From contig CASJPF010000001.1 in NCBI GenBank assembly GCA_949383255.1, positions 62,001-126,000 of the forward strand: DNA of 64,000 nt, written 5' to 3'. A program made the position numbers and the translations under genes. Positions 42,600 to 51,700 of this stretch are shown here, one piece after another. The notes below the pieces were generated by a model. It did no database searches. It saw nothing but the letters and a program-made list of their open reading frames with translations, and was not told the DNA's origin. Position 1 is the stretch's first letter, and every line of letters begins with the position of its first letter. The stretch comes from Lachnospiraceae bacterium. GTDB taxonomy: Bacteria > Bacillota > Clostridia > Lachnospirales > Lachnospiraceae.

Positions 42600-43628
42600 T
42601 CATTGTCTCTGCACCATACAAAACACTGCAAGTCCAATTAACATTACCAAATAAAAGCTAATCCCTCTTGTGATGCACATGGATACCACAAGATAATTTC
42701 CTACAAAAATCTTTTGAAACACACCTCGATACATTGCCTCCGTAATTCCCTGCGCCCCGGGAATTGGAAGCATATCCACCGCAATATAAACTGCCGCCTG
42801 CACAAACACAATATCCACCATTGCTGTGCCCGAAAGCCCCAATCCACAATACACCAAAAACGCCAACACAAACACACTGTAGCGCTGTACAAATGTTCCT
42901 GCTATTGTTATTCCTATTAGTTTCTTATGACTTCGCAAAAAAAGAACTGTATCCTGATACCCGGATAAAAACTGCTCTACTTTTTCTCTTCTGGACTCTT
43001 TTCCCTGCCACAAATGAAGACGAACCAACAGCGTCTCAACCCTATAAAAGCAGCTTCTAATAATTCCCTGCGAAAACATAACCATTAGCAAAATCACCAC
43101 CAAAGCAGCATTTAAAAACAGTCCCAAAAAGTACAATCCATAATACCCTTGTAAATAGGACTTTAATGGTCTTCGCCAAAACACTACAATACCAATGCCA
43201 ATTAATACAAGTACAAATTTATAGATTACAGCAACCGTCATCAACACAACAGAAGACGCCGAGAGCGTATTGCCGTCTCGGCGCATATAATATAATTGCA
43301 TTGGTTGTCCGCCCGTTGCCGAGGGCGTAATGCCCGAAAAGAAAAAACCAATAAACGAGTAAGAAATGCAACGCAGCAACGTTGTCTGTTCCCCAATTCC
43401 TCGCAACAGGTACCAAATCATAACCCCTTCTGCCGAGACAAAAAAGATTGCCAAAATAATTGCTGCTGCCATATATCCCCCTGACATTTGACCGATTGCT
43501 GCCACAATCTGCCCAAAATCCTGCCCGCGGAAAACACTCCAAAAAGTCAGTGCCATAACAACGGCAAAAATCCCCATATGAATGACAAATCTGCGTACCT
43601 CTTTACGATTCATATATTTTATATGCAT
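42600..43628 (-). CDS. Flippase-like membrane protein (lysylphosphatidylglycerol synthase TM/UPF0104 family)
   Basis: A 342-residue polytopic membrane protein with about 8 helices, matching the UPF0104/AglD-type domain shared with the membrane half of MprF. Signatures: YSFIGFFFSGITPSATGGQP, and near the end MLPIPGAQGITEAMYRGVF. MprF's cytoplasmic synthase half is absent, so this is a stand-alone putative lipid transporter or flippase. GGAGGG precedes the ATG. It overlaps the preceding papain-like gene by 10 bp, indicating one operon; a GT2 glycosyltransferase lies further upstream, consistent with an envelope-lipid role. Confidence 0.9.
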   Translation of the reverse strand: MHIKYMNRKEVRRFVIHMGIFAVVMALTFWSVFRGQDFGQIVAAIGQMSGGYMAAAIILAIFFVSAEGVMIWYLLRGIGEQTTLLRCISYSFIGFFFSGITPSATGGQPMQLYYMRRDGNTLSASSVVLMTVAVIYKFVLVLIGIGIVVFWRRPLKSYLQGYYGLYFLGLFLNAALVVILLMVMFSQGIIRSCFYRVETLLVRLHLWQGKESRREKVEQFLSGYQDTVLFLRSHKKLIGITIAGTFVQRYSVFVLAFLVYCGLGLSGTAMVDIVFVQAAVYIAVDMLPIPGAQGITEAMYRGVFQKIFVGNYLVVSMCITRGISFYLVMLIGLAVFCMVQRQ

Positions 43629-44194
43629 ATATTCCCTCCGCTAACTCCCTCTAAAAATTTGCAAGAAATTTCTGATGCCATTTGAGATAATTCTCCCTCA
43701 AATATTACACGCAAATTTTGATAATTATAAAAATCTTTTGGTGTGACCAGAGAAAAATGTTTCTTAGAAATAAAAATCCCACTTTCTTGCAAAACTTTTG
43801 CAAGATATGAAGAACAAGTGTATTGGTTGTGAATATAAAAAGGACAATTCATTAAAATAAAAGGCAATCCAAGCACTGCATAATGAATGTGAAACCGATT
43901 TTTATAATCTTCTTCCATTCTTTTTTGCAATGCCTTTTTCTGCGCATCTGTACAATTTAGTTCGCAAACTCGATAATATGCCGTTGGAAATGCATGTAAT
44001 ATTTTATGCTTGTCCTCCTTCTCAAAACCAGCAAATATTGGAATTGCCGGATTGCGCCGCCCTACACTGTAAGCCTCTCGCAACGCTGCGTCAAATCCCA
44101 TCACAACATGAATATATCTTTGTTTTAAAAATCGTCGTATTAGTGATGCAAAAAATCCTGGTGTGTCCACAAATGCAATATAAATCTGTGCCAT
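43619..44194 (-). CDS. Putative permuted papain-like (NlpC/P60/YiiX-type) cysteine hydrolase
   Basis: A 191-residue protein. The pattern RYIHVVMGFD early and QYTCSSYLAKVLQESG late gives a His before a Cys, the order of permuted papain-like YiiX/lipid-processing enzymes. Similarity is short, so this call is tentative; no signal peptide is visible. AAGGAGAATG precedes the ATG, and the 3' end overlaps the flippase-like gene. A role on lipid or lipid-linked substrates would fit the neighbour. Confidence 0.6.
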   Translation of the reverse strand: MAQIYIAFVDTPGFFASLIRRFLKQRYIHVVMGFDAALREAYSVGRRNPAIPIFAGFEKEDKHKILHAFPTAYYRVCELNCTDAQKKALQKRMEEDYKNRFHIHYAVLGLPFILMNCPFYIHNQYTCSSYLAKVLQESGIFISKKHFSLVTPKDFYNYQNLRVIFEGELSQMASEISCKFLEGVSGGNICI

Positions 44195-44210
44195 TAATTC
44201 ATTCTCCTTA

Positions 44211-44368
44211 GGAACTGTTCAGAAATAACATGTACAGCTTGCGCAGGATATTTCTTCGAGGGTGCATATCAAAAAACACAGGCGTAGCGGGCTACGGCGA
44301 GGCTTTTTGATATGTGCAATCGGAGAAATAGGCAAGCCAAGATGCATAGATTATTTTTGAACAGTTCC
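44211..44368. repeat. MITE-like element with GGAACTGTTCAGAAATAA ends
   Basis: A 158-bp element with 18-bp terminal inverted repeats (GGAACTGTTCAGAAATAA and TTATTTTTGAACAGTTCC, one mismatch) and TTA on both outer flanks, a possible 3-bp target duplication. Inner stems include TGCATATCAAAAA/TTTTTGATATGTGC and CGTAG/CTACG. No ORF. It abuts the GT2 stop and precedes the papain-like gene. Confidence 0.7.
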
Positions 44369-44373
44369 TTATA

Positions 44374-45396
44374 TCATTGAAACTGATATATTTTCCTTGC
44401 AAGCCGATAACCACCAACTGTAGCAAGCTTCCCAAGTTTTCCCGGAAGATTTGTAAATCCACTAAGTTTCGTATACCGCAACTTATAATATAATCCTGGA
44501 TCACTTTTTTTAATATCGGACCACAATTCCAAATATCTGGTCTTTGCCTGCTCGTCGCCTTTTAACAATAGATGAATGGAAGAAATCGCCATCATAATTG
44601 AGACATTGCGACACATATAATGGGCTAGTTTAGGATATTTCTTTTTGACTTTATGCAAATCCACACTCTCCGCAACCATTTTTGTCACTTTAATCTGCTG
44701 CTCAATGCGCGAAATCAACACTTTCTCATTGACAGATTGATCCTCCCTGCCCAAGTAATACTGATAAAGATTTAAATGCATATAGTAAAGCGTCTCTACA
44801 TAAGGCAACGGGCAATACGCAAACAAATTATCTACATAAAACGTATGCTCTGGCAATACCACTCTTGATTTTCTTAAAATATCTGTTCGATAAATCAGCG
44901 CATGCATTACCAGATACTGCGATGGGCGGAAAATTCCAATTTTATCCCACGTGCATACTTTATTCTCTGGAAATACATTCTGAAAATGAATTGTTTTCTC
45001 TGTTTTTTGTTCCAAATGATTGTATGTATAGTCACATATCAATAAGTCAGGACCAAATCCCTGCACACACCATTCCTCTATCTTTTTTAACAGTGTTTTA
45101 TATGCATTTTCTTCTAGCCAATCATCGGAGTCTACCACTTTAAAATACATTCCTGTGGCAAGCGCAAGTCCTGTATTCACGCCGGAACCATGCCCTCCGT
45201 TTTCCTTGTGCACCACAGTCACAATATCAGGAAACTGCCTTGCATACCGTTCTGCGATTTCCCCTGTGCGGTCTGTTGAGCCATCATTGACAATAATAAT
45301 CTCCACATTCTCTCCACCAATAATAAGCGAATCCACACAGCGCTCCAAATAATCCTCCGAGTTAAAACAAGGTACAGTTATTGTTAAATGTTTCAT
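44374..45396 (-). CDS. GT2-family glycosyltransferase
   Basis: A 340-residue inverting GT-A glycosyltransferase. N-terminal catalytic core: TITVPCFNSEDYLERCVDSL, NDGSTDRTGEIAERYA, GLALATGMYFKVVDSDDWL with the metal-binding SDD. The C-terminal 120 residues are helical (CRNVSIMMAISSIHLLL) and lack a transmembrane segment. It likely adds a sugar to an envelope glycan or glycolipid; the donor is unknown. Start 45396 has AAGGGGA upstream; the longer frame adds a basic, non-homologous leader. A palindromic element follows the stop by 5 bp. Confidence 0.9.
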   Translation of the reverse strand: MKHLTITVPCFNSEDYLERCVDSLIIGGENVEIIIVNDGSTDRTGEIAERYARQFPDIVTVVHKENGGHGSGVNTGLALATGMYFKVVDSDDWLEENAYKTLLKKIEEWCVQGFGPDLLICDYTYNHLEQKTEKTIHFQNVFPENKVCTWDKIGIFRPSQYLVMHALIYRTDILRKSRVVLPEHTFYVDNLFAYCPLPYVETLYYMHLNLYQYYLGREDQSVNEKVLISRIEQQIKVTKMVAESVDLHKVKKKYPKLAHYMCRNVSIMMAISSIHLLLKGDEQAKTRYLELWSDIKKSDPGLYYKLRYTKLSGFTNLPGKLGKLATVGGYRLARKIYQFQ

Positions 45397-45486
45397 AGAA
45401 ATCCCCTTTCTCTCAATCTTTCTAAAAAACATTATAACATCTGTACCTTTCAAAACCCTTGATAAATTCTTACTATTTTCTTACTT

Positions 45487-46905
45487 TTATTGGAAATTAT
45501 TTTTAATCATCCGCAATTTTTTGCCTGCATAGTCCCTAATATCACTATTACAGTCATATTGCATTTCTTCTAACAATTCACGCGTCAACATATGCCTGCG
45601 GCCCATCTCCCGAACAACATCTTCCCTACAAAAAGAACACAATGTATTTTGATACATATAAGGCAACAATTCCTTTGGTTTTTTCTTTCCAGGAGCATGA
45701 AACACATCCATAACATCAAAAAACGCCGAATGCCAAAAACCATTTTCATAAGTAATAGGGATTTGCTTAACTGACTGCACAAAAAGTTCTTTGTCCGACG
45801 CTTCATAATTAACAGCAAGCATAGACACTGCTTCTGCAATATGTTCTTTTTTCTGTAACAATGCAATTGCATAATCTCTTACACGCACATCTTTTGGATA
45901 ATAGCTTAAGGCTGTGAAAGCTTTCTCGGATAACTCAGAATGCTCTGATTGCGAATCCGCAAACAAACTAGACAATGTAGGCGCCCACGCACACTCTCTA
46001 TTCGCAAGCAATCGCAGAAGATCATAGCGAATATCGAATTCCTTCTCATCTCTATAGTACGCAGCCAATTTTGAAATCTCCAATTTCTTCCCCTGTCTCA
46101 TAAAAGTGCGCCCTAACATTAGAGAGCACATCTGACCCACTTTCTCTCCATTTTTTAACCGTCGATAAATTTCGTCTGCTGTCTCCGGCTCCATTTTCTT
46201 TTTTCTTTCCGATTCTAATTTTCTTTCTTCAAGACGTTTCTTTCTAAAAAGTGCATAGTTCTTAATGTTTTCATTCGTATTTGTTTCGTATAGTAACTTT
46301 TGAATTGTTTTTTCCCCTAAAGTATCCTTACTAGCTGCCTGAAACCACTCAAAATCATCATAATCGAACAACGCATTTCCACTAATCAAAATGCCCAAAT
46401 CCCGTACAACCATCTTATATAACTTCGTTTTCCGCTTTCGGTCGTCAAAACAATTACATACTAGAGAAACACACATATGTTCAAGGTTATCTCTTTCTGG
46501 GAGCAAACCATATCTTTCTTTTGTGTGCTTCTTTGACAAAATCTGCAACAACGTATCATAACAATGTGTCAATATCCTCCATGCCCGTCTATTTCCATCA
46601 TACACAAAAAGCGCCAACAGATTACAGTCCTGTACAAACTCCCACCCGCGTGAGTGCATACTATGCATTAAACGTTTTTCAATCACATCAAGAAAAGGTG
46701 TAATATCTGCAAACTCCATAATTAATTCATACAGATAAAAACTTCTGCTATCCTCGCACTGTGCATCATACGCCATCTCACGAGAACAGCCCCACAGTAC
46801 AAGCGGCTGAAATCGTTCCTTCTCGGAATCATTCATATTTTTTAACGCTGCTACACAACTTCCCAAACCGCGCTGCATATCATATCGAAACTGCTTTTTT
46901 GTCAT
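45487..46905 (-). CDS. Unknown helical protein (472 residues)
   Basis: No family recognised. The chain is almost entirely alpha-helical, with a lysine/glutamate-rich stretch at about residues 235-260 (KRLEERKLESERKKKMEPET) and C-terminal pairs of helices (AFTALSYYPKDVRVRDYAIA, DVVREMGRRHMLTRELLEEM, RDYAGKKL) that look like HEAT-type repeats. No signal peptide or membrane helix. Start 46905 is chosen for GGAGAAA upstream. It is monocistronic between a GT2 gene and glgP. It may be a scaffold or binding protein. Confidence 0.7.
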   Translation of the reverse strand: MTKKQFRYDMQRGLGSCVAALKNMNDSEKERFQPLVLWGCSREMAYDAQCEDSRSFYLYELIMEFADITPFLDVIEKRLMHSMHSRGWEFVQDCNLLALFVYDGNRRAWRILTHCYDTLLQILSKKHTKERYGLLPERDNLEHMCVSLVCNCFDDRKRKTKLYKMVVRDLGILISGNALFDYDDFEWFQAASKDTLGEKTIQKLLYETNTNENIKNYALFRKKRLEERKLESERKKKMEPETADEIYRRLKNGEKVGQMCSLMLGRTFMRQGKKLEISKLAAYYRDEKEFDIRYDLLRLLANRECAWAPTLSSLFADSQSEHSELSEKAFTALSYYPKDVRVRDYAIALLQKKEHIAEAVSMLAVNYEASDKELFVQSVKQIPITYENGFWHSAFFDVMDVFHAPGKKKPKELLPYMYQNTLCSFCREDVVREMGRRHMLTRELLEEMQYDCNSDIRDYAGKKLRMIKNNFQ

Positions 46906-46985
46906 AGATTTTCTCCAATTATTGAACGCTTCACACAAGGCGTCTATCGACTTTGTTTATAATCGCTCTATCAATACTATATGCA

Positions 46986-47019
46986 ATCAAGTAGGGAAGG
47001 CAAATCTTCCCTACTCGAT
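46986..47019. terminator. Terminator hairpin of glgP, GAGTAGGGAAG family (copy F)
   Basis: ATCAAGTAGGGAAG/CTTCCCTACTCGAT forms a 14-bp stem with one mismatch, 12 bp after the glgP stop. Only the first hairpin of the repeat family is present. No strong T-run. Confidence 0.65.
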
Positions 47020-47031
47020 TCAAACAAACTT

Positions 47032-49302
47032 TTATCTCAATTTCCAAATATCTCTATTGTATTCTGCTATTGTTCTATCTGATGAGAAGAAACCTGCTTT
47101 CGCAATATTTATAAGCATCATATGTTTCCACTTTACCTCGTCCTTGTAGTCCTCAAACATTTTATCCTTTGTAGCAATATAATCTTCAAGATCTAAGAGT
47201 GTCATAAACCAATCCTTGTTAATCAGCTCTCTTTGCAATCTGGTTAAACGCTCCTCGTTTCCTACTTTCAATACCTTTTCGCTGGTAATAAAATCAACTG
47301 CCTCCTTGATTACGTTGCTCTTCTCATAAAAGCTCTTTGCCACATAATCTGCTTTTGCATAGTGTTCAATAACCTGCTCAGACTTCTCTCCAAAAATATA
47401 GATATTGTCATCTCCAACCAGCTCATGAATCTCTACATTTGCGCCATCACTTGTTCCCAGTGTCACCGCACCATTGAGCATGAACTTCATATTGCCAGTG
47501 CCGCTTGCCTCTTTGGAAGCCAAGGAAATCTGCTCTGAAATATCACATGCTGGTATTAATTTTTCTGCATAGCTCACATTGTAGTTCTCTACCATTACCA
47601 CCTTCATATAGTCCTTTACATCTGGATCATTATTGACAATCTCTTCCAGACACAGCAACAAATGAATAATGTCCTGTGCAATAATATATGCTGGTGCTGC
47701 CTTTGCTCCAAAGATAAAAGTGATTGGGGTAGATGGCTTCTTTCCCTCCTTAATCTCCAGATATTTATGAATGATATAAAGCGCATTCATCTGCTGGCGC
47801 TTGTACTCATGAAGTCTCTTAATCTGAATGTCAAAGATGGAATCTGGATTGATGTCCTGCCCCTCTTTCTCCTTGAGATACGTTACAAGCTCTTCTTTCT
47901 TTGTTCTCTTAATTGCCTTAATCTCTGTCAACAGTGCTTCATCATTCAAATACTCCATTAATTTCTCAAGCTCTGCTGCATCTTTCTTATAGCCTGCTCC
48001 AATTGTCTTTGTAATACATGCTGCAAGCTCTCTATTGCAGGACAAAAGCCATCTTCTAAAAGTAATACCATTTGTTTTATTGTTAAACTTCTCTGGATAA
48101 ATTTTATAGAAATGATTCAGTTCTGAATCCTTCAAAATCTCTGTATGGATTGCCGCAACACCATTCACTGAAAAACCATAGTGAATATCAATATGTGCCA
48201 TATGCACACGCATTTTATCATCAATAATCTGCACCTCAGGGTCTTTATATTTGATAGAGGCTCTCTTGTCTAACTCCCAGATAATTGGCATTAACTGTGG
48301 AACAACTTTCTGCAAATATTTTACTGGCCATTTCTCAAGCGCTTCTGCAAGAATTGTATGATTTGTGTATGCGCAAGTTCTGCGAACCACATCAATCGCT
48401 TCATCCATGTCAAATCCTTCCTCTTCAGTAAGGATACGAATCAATTCAGGAATTACCATTGTTGGGTGCGTATCATTGATTTGAATTACTGCATGGTCAT
48501 ACATCTTGTGCAAATCATAACCATTGTCTTTCATCTCTTTTAAAATTAACTGTGCGCCGTTGCACACCATAAAATACTGCTGATAGATACGAAGCTGCTG
48601 ACCTGCCTCATCAGAATCATCTGGATAGAGAAACAGTGTAAGGTTTTTATCAATATCAGACTTATCAAAATCAATTCCTTCCTGTACAATGCTCTCGTCA
48701 ATTGTCTCAATATCAAACAAATGCAGCTTATTAATACCCTCTTCATATCCAATCACATCAATATCATAGAGTCTGGACATTACTTTCTTCTTTCCAAAAT
48801 ATACTGGGAAAGAAATATCTGTCTTTGTAAGCCAAGATTGGTCCTCAATCCAATCATTCTTTTCTGCGGTCTGTTGTCTATCCTTAAATACCTGCTTGAA
48901 CAGACCAAAATGATAATTTAAACCGATACCATCTCCCGGAAGTCCAAGGCTTGCGATGGAATCCAAAAAACATGCTGCAAGTCTTCCAAGTCCGCCATTT
49001 CCAAGAGATGGCTCTGGCTCAACTTCCTCAATGCGGTTAAGCTCCTTTCCTTCTTCTTTCAAAACTGCTTCCAACTCCTCATAAATACCAAGATTAATTA
49101 GATTGTTGGAAAGCAATTTTCCAATCAGAAACTCCGCCGAGATATAATAAATCTTCTTGCTTCCCTTAATTGCGCCCTTGTCCTGCATCATTTCCTTTGT
49201 CATACTTAGAATTGCGAAATAAAGCTGGCTGTCATCAAGCTCTCTGATCGCTTTGCCATACATTTTTTGTGCTGTCGCTTCCAATTTTGCTTTTACATTC
49301 AT
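47032..49302 (-). CDS. glgP: Glycogen/starch phosphorylase (GT35)
   Basis: A 756-residue PLP enzyme that releases glucose-1-phosphate from glycogen. N-terminus: [37 protein letters not shown] and [13 protein letters not shown]. The PLP Lys is in [20 protein letters not shown], followed by [12 protein letters not shown]. It is somewhat shorter than the roughly 800-residue norm through a compact middle part. The start at 49302 has AAAGGAGC; an earlier ATG at 49335 lacks a site. It follows a LacI-family regulator by 95 bp on the same strand, so it is probably co-regulated by it. A hairpin follows the stop. Confidence 0.97.
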   Translation of the reverse strand: MNVKAKLEATAQKMYGKAIRELDDSQLYFAILSMTKEMMQDKGAIKGSKKIYYISAEFLIGKLLSNNLINLGIYEELEAVLKEEGKELNRIEEVEPEPSLGNGGLGRLAACFLDSIASLGLPGDGIGLNYHFGLFKQVFKDRQQTAEKNDWIEDQSWLTKTDISFPVYFGKKKVMSRLYDIDVIGYEEGINKLHLFDIETIDESIVQEGIDFDKSDIDKNLTLFLYPDDSDEAGQQLRIYQQYFMVCNGAQLILKEMKDNGYDLHKMYDHAVIQINDTHPTMVIPELIRILTEEEGFDMDEAIDVVRRTCAYTNHTILAEALEKWPVKYLQKVVPQLMPIIWELDKRASIKYKDPEVQIIDDKMRVHMAHIDIHYGFSVNGVAAIHTEILKDSELNHFYKIYPEKFNNKTNGITFRRWLLSCNRELAACITKTIGAGYKKDAAELEKLMEYLNDEALLTEIKAIKRTKKEELVTYLKEKEGQDINPDSIFDIQIKRLHEYKRQQMNALYIIHKYLEIKEGKKPSTPITFIFGAKAAPAYIIAQDIIHLLLCLEEIVNNDPDVKDYMKVVMVENYNVSYAEKLIPACDISEQISLASKEASGTGNMKFMLNGAVTLGTSDGANVEIHELVGDDNIYIFGEKSEQVIEHYAKADYVAKSFYEKSNVIKEAVDFITSEKVLKVGNEERLTRLQRELINKDWFMTLLDLEDYIATKDKMFEDYKDEVKWKHMMLINIAKAGFFSSDRTIAEYNRDIWKLR

Positions 49303-49397
49303 TGCTCTGCTCCTTTTCCGCTGCCATTGCAGCATTGTAATGTTGTTGATAGTTGCTTTTATTTATATGCATTGTAAAAAACCATATTCTGTTATTT

Positions 49398-50399
49398 CTA
49401 TGAAATTACATCTAAATACTTAATACGAATCAATTTGTGCGGCATCACAATATCCTGCCCGCTTCCCCCTTCTAATAAGCGGGAAAGCTCATCCACAGCA
49501 CTCGCCGCAATCTGCTCAAAATCCTGTCTTACTGTATGCATTTGTTTCCCTGCATATCCCATTAGACTTACTCCGTCAAACCCGCACACAGGTCTGTAAA
49601 TATCCATATCAATCAGTGCTTTCATTGCACCAATTGCCATTAAGTCCGACGCACATATAATTGCATCTTTGCTCCTTGCATACTGCATTGTCAACTTTCT
49701 TGCTTCTAGTTCGCTAAAATTTCCCGTTCTGACCAACACCTCAAGCCCCATCTCTTTTGCCAGCTCGTTCATACCATTAAGACGTTCCTCAGAGACATAG
49801 CCATTTTTTTTCCCAGACAGATATAAAATTTTCTTATTTTGTTTTCCTATCAAGAATTTTTTAGCGACCTCATACTGCGCCTTTGCATTATCAATATGAA
49901 TACTTGATGTATTTTCATTCACACCAGGTGCATCAATAAGCACACATTTAAATCTGCCTTCCTCCACCAACTTTCTCAAGATGGCATCATCTTTTGACAA
50001 ATCGCAGATCAACAGTCCCTCTATACTTTGGGATTGAAAATACCGTGTCATCTCCTCCACATTCATCTCGGCAATCATTGTAAAAAAAACAGTGATAATA
50101 TCCATGTTTTTTTCTTTTGCTTGATTGATCGCACCGATAATATATTGCATTGGAATCTCATCAACCGTCTGCGCATGTCTGTTTACATCAAGTACAAGTG
50201 CAATTCTTCCAGTCTTCTTAGAGGACAGCGCTGACGCAATTGTATTGGGGACAAAGCCAAGCTCTTCAATTGCAGCAGTTACCTTTCTTCTTGTCTCCTC
50301 GCTCACATTAGGATAGTGATTTAGCACTTTTGATACTGTCGAAATTGCTACTCCTGCTTTTCCTGCCACATCTCTTATTGAAACCAACTCATAAATCAC
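49398..50399 (-). CDS. LacI-family regulator upstream of glgP
   Basis: A 333-residue repressor. N-terminal helix-turn-helix SIRDVAGKAGVAISTVSKVL with hinge FVPNTIASALSSKKTGRIALVL, then a periplasmic-binding-like domain ending LIRIKYLDVIS. It precedes glgP, suggesting control of glycogen or maltodextrin use. GGGTGA precedes the ATG. A 52-bp palindrome holding two GAAAACGTTTTC sites lies 36 bp upstream of the start, a likely autoregulatory operator. Effector unknown; maltodextrin or glucose-phosphate is plausible by context. Confidence 0.93.
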   Translation of the reverse strand: MIYELVSIRDVAGKAGVAISTVSKVLNHYPNVSEETRRKVTAAIEELGFVPNTIASALSSKKTGRIALVLDVNRHAQTVDEIPMQYIIGAINQAKEKNMDIITVFFTMIAEMNVEEMTRYFQSQSIEGLLICDLSKDDAILRKLVEEGRFKCVLIDAPGVNENTSSIHIDNAKAQYEVAKKFLIGKQNKKILYLSGKKNGYVSEERLNGMNELAKEMGLEVLVRTGNFSELEARKLTMQYARSKDAIICASDLMAIGAMKALIDMDIYRPVCGFDGVSLMGYAGKQMHTVRQDFEQIAASAVDELSRLLEGGSGQDIVMPHKLIRIKYLDVIS

Positions 50400-50434
50400 C
50401 CGCTTTTCTCAGAATCCATTATATATTATTATCA

Positions 50435-50486
50435 ATTGTATGATATAGAAAACGTTTTCTGGAAAACGTTTTCTATATCATACAAT
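50435..50486. promoter_or_regulatory. Tandem LacI/CcpA-type operators in a 52-bp palindrome
   Basis: Two perfect GAAAACGTTTTC palindromes (50448-50459 and 50462-50473) are separated by 2 bp. Flanking bases extend the symmetry so the whole 52 bp is palindromic except for the central TG. The CG-centred core is the form expected for LacI-family sites. It lies between the cheY terminator and the lacI gene. Confidence 0.8.
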
Positions 50487-50524
50487 AAAAATAATGGTTT
50501 GTCTACCATTATTTTTATTTTTTA
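50485..50524. terminator. Bidirectional terminator of cheY
   Basis: AAAATAATGG/CCATTATTTT stem with an 8-nt loop; T-rich runs follow on both strands (TTTTTATT and ATTTTTTAT). It starts about 35 bp after the cheY stop and directly abuts the lacI operator palindrome. Confidence 0.8.
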
Positions 50525-50558
50525 TGTATTTTATTTCTTAAGACGCCCAAATTGGCAT

Positions 50559-50921
50559 TTACATTGCCATTACTCTATCCACAGCAGCAACCAATCGCCC
50601 CTCTTCAAAAGGTTTCACAACAAAATCTTTCGCGCCACTTTGAATAGCCTGTGCAACCATTGCCTGCTGTCCCATTGCGGAACAAATAATCACCTTTGCT
50701 TTTTTATCGACTTCTTTAATGCGTTTCAACGCATCTACCCCATTCATCTCGGGCATTGTAATATCGAGCAACACAACATCTGGATTTATCTCCACATATT
50801 TTTTTACTGCTTCCACACCATTTCCTGCTTCTCCAATCACAGAATGTCCGTGTGCTTCAAGCATCTTTTTAATTGTCATTCTCATAAAAACAGCATCGTC
50901 CACTACCATCACTTTTGCCAT
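50559..50921 (-). CDS. cheY: CheY-like single-domain response regulator
   Basis: A 120-residue stand-alone receiver. Acidic pocket VVDDAVF, phospho-acceptor Asp in PDVVLLDITMPEMNG, Thr/Ser near VIICSAMG, and Lys in DFVVKPFEE. Clostridial motility CheY proteins have this look and length. GGTGGTGAG precedes the start at 50921; the longer frame lacks a site. No other chemotaxis gene is adjacent, but two chemoreceptors are in the window. A clean terminator follows. Confidence 0.9.
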   Translation of the reverse strand: MAKVMVVDDAVFMRMTIKKMLEAHGHSVIGEAGNGVEAVKKYVEINPDVVLLDITMPEMNGVDALKRIKEVDKKAKVIICSAMGQQAMVAQAIQSGAKDFVVKPFEEGRLVAAVDRVMAM

Positions 50922-51051
50922 AATCTCACCACCTTTCAGGCATTCTGTATTATAACACAGTTTTTGACTCAATAAAACCTTTTTTATCCATTTTATAAAA
51001 ATTTTGAATCATATCTTCACAAAATACGCACTCTTGACTTGTGAAAAGCAG

Positions 51052-51699
51052 CTACATACGCTTTAAAAATTCTTGAATATTGGTTTCTATATCCCCCTTA
51101 AATACAGCGGACCCTGTCACAATGACATTCGCACCAGCCGCAAGATTCTCCTCCAGATTGTCCAGCGTTACCCCGCCATCAATCTCTAGTTTCGCTTCAG
51201 GATAGCTCTGGTTGATTACACGACGCATTTCTCTAATCTTATCAAAACAACTTGATATATATTTCTGCCCACCAAATCCCGGATGCACTGTCATCACCAA
51301 TACCATGTCCACTAATTCCATATAAGGAAACACTGCACTTACAGGAGTCTCTGGATTCACTGCAAGTCCTGTTTTCACGCCAAGTTTCCTAATTTTTAAA
51401 AGAGTTTCCGTTATACAATCACATGCCTCTACATGAATTGTTACACCGTCAGCGCCTAGGCGAATCAATTCTTCTATATAGCGCTCTGGTTTTTTCACCA
51501 TCATATGTACATCCATGAAAAGTTTCGATTTTTTCCGCACACATTCAAGCACTGGCATTCCAAAGGAGATAGATGGTACAAACATGCCATCCATCACATC
51601 AATATGCAAGTAAGGCACACCAGCCTTTTCCACAAGTGCAATCTGTCTTCCAAGCTCCCAAAAGTCTGCTGCAAGTATTGAGGGACATAAATAATTCAT
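51052..51699 (-). CDS. rpe: Ribulose-phosphate 3-epimerase
   Basis: A 215-residue TIM-barrel epimerase interconverting ribulose-5-phosphate and xylulose-5-phosphate. Motifs: PSILAADFWELG, HIDVMDGMFVPSISFG with metal His/Asp, DVHMMVKKPERYI, VHPGFGGQKYI and the phosphate loop GSAVFKG. Length is typical. It starts 1 bp after the rsgA stop and ends the Ser/Thr-kinase cluster, the same gene order as in Bacillus (prpC-prkC-rsgA-rpe). Confidence 0.97.
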   Translation of the reverse strand: MNYLCPSILAADFWELGRQIALVEKAGVPYLHIDVMDGMFVPSISFGMPVLECVRKKSKLFMDVHMMVKKPERYIEELIRLGADGVTIHVEACDCITETLLKIRKLGVKTGLAVNPETPVSAVFPYMELVDMVLVMTVHPGFGGQKYISSCFDKIREMRRVINQSYPEAKLEIDGGVTLDNLEENLAAGANVIVTGSAVFKGDIETNIQEFLKRM

Positions 51700-51700
51700 A

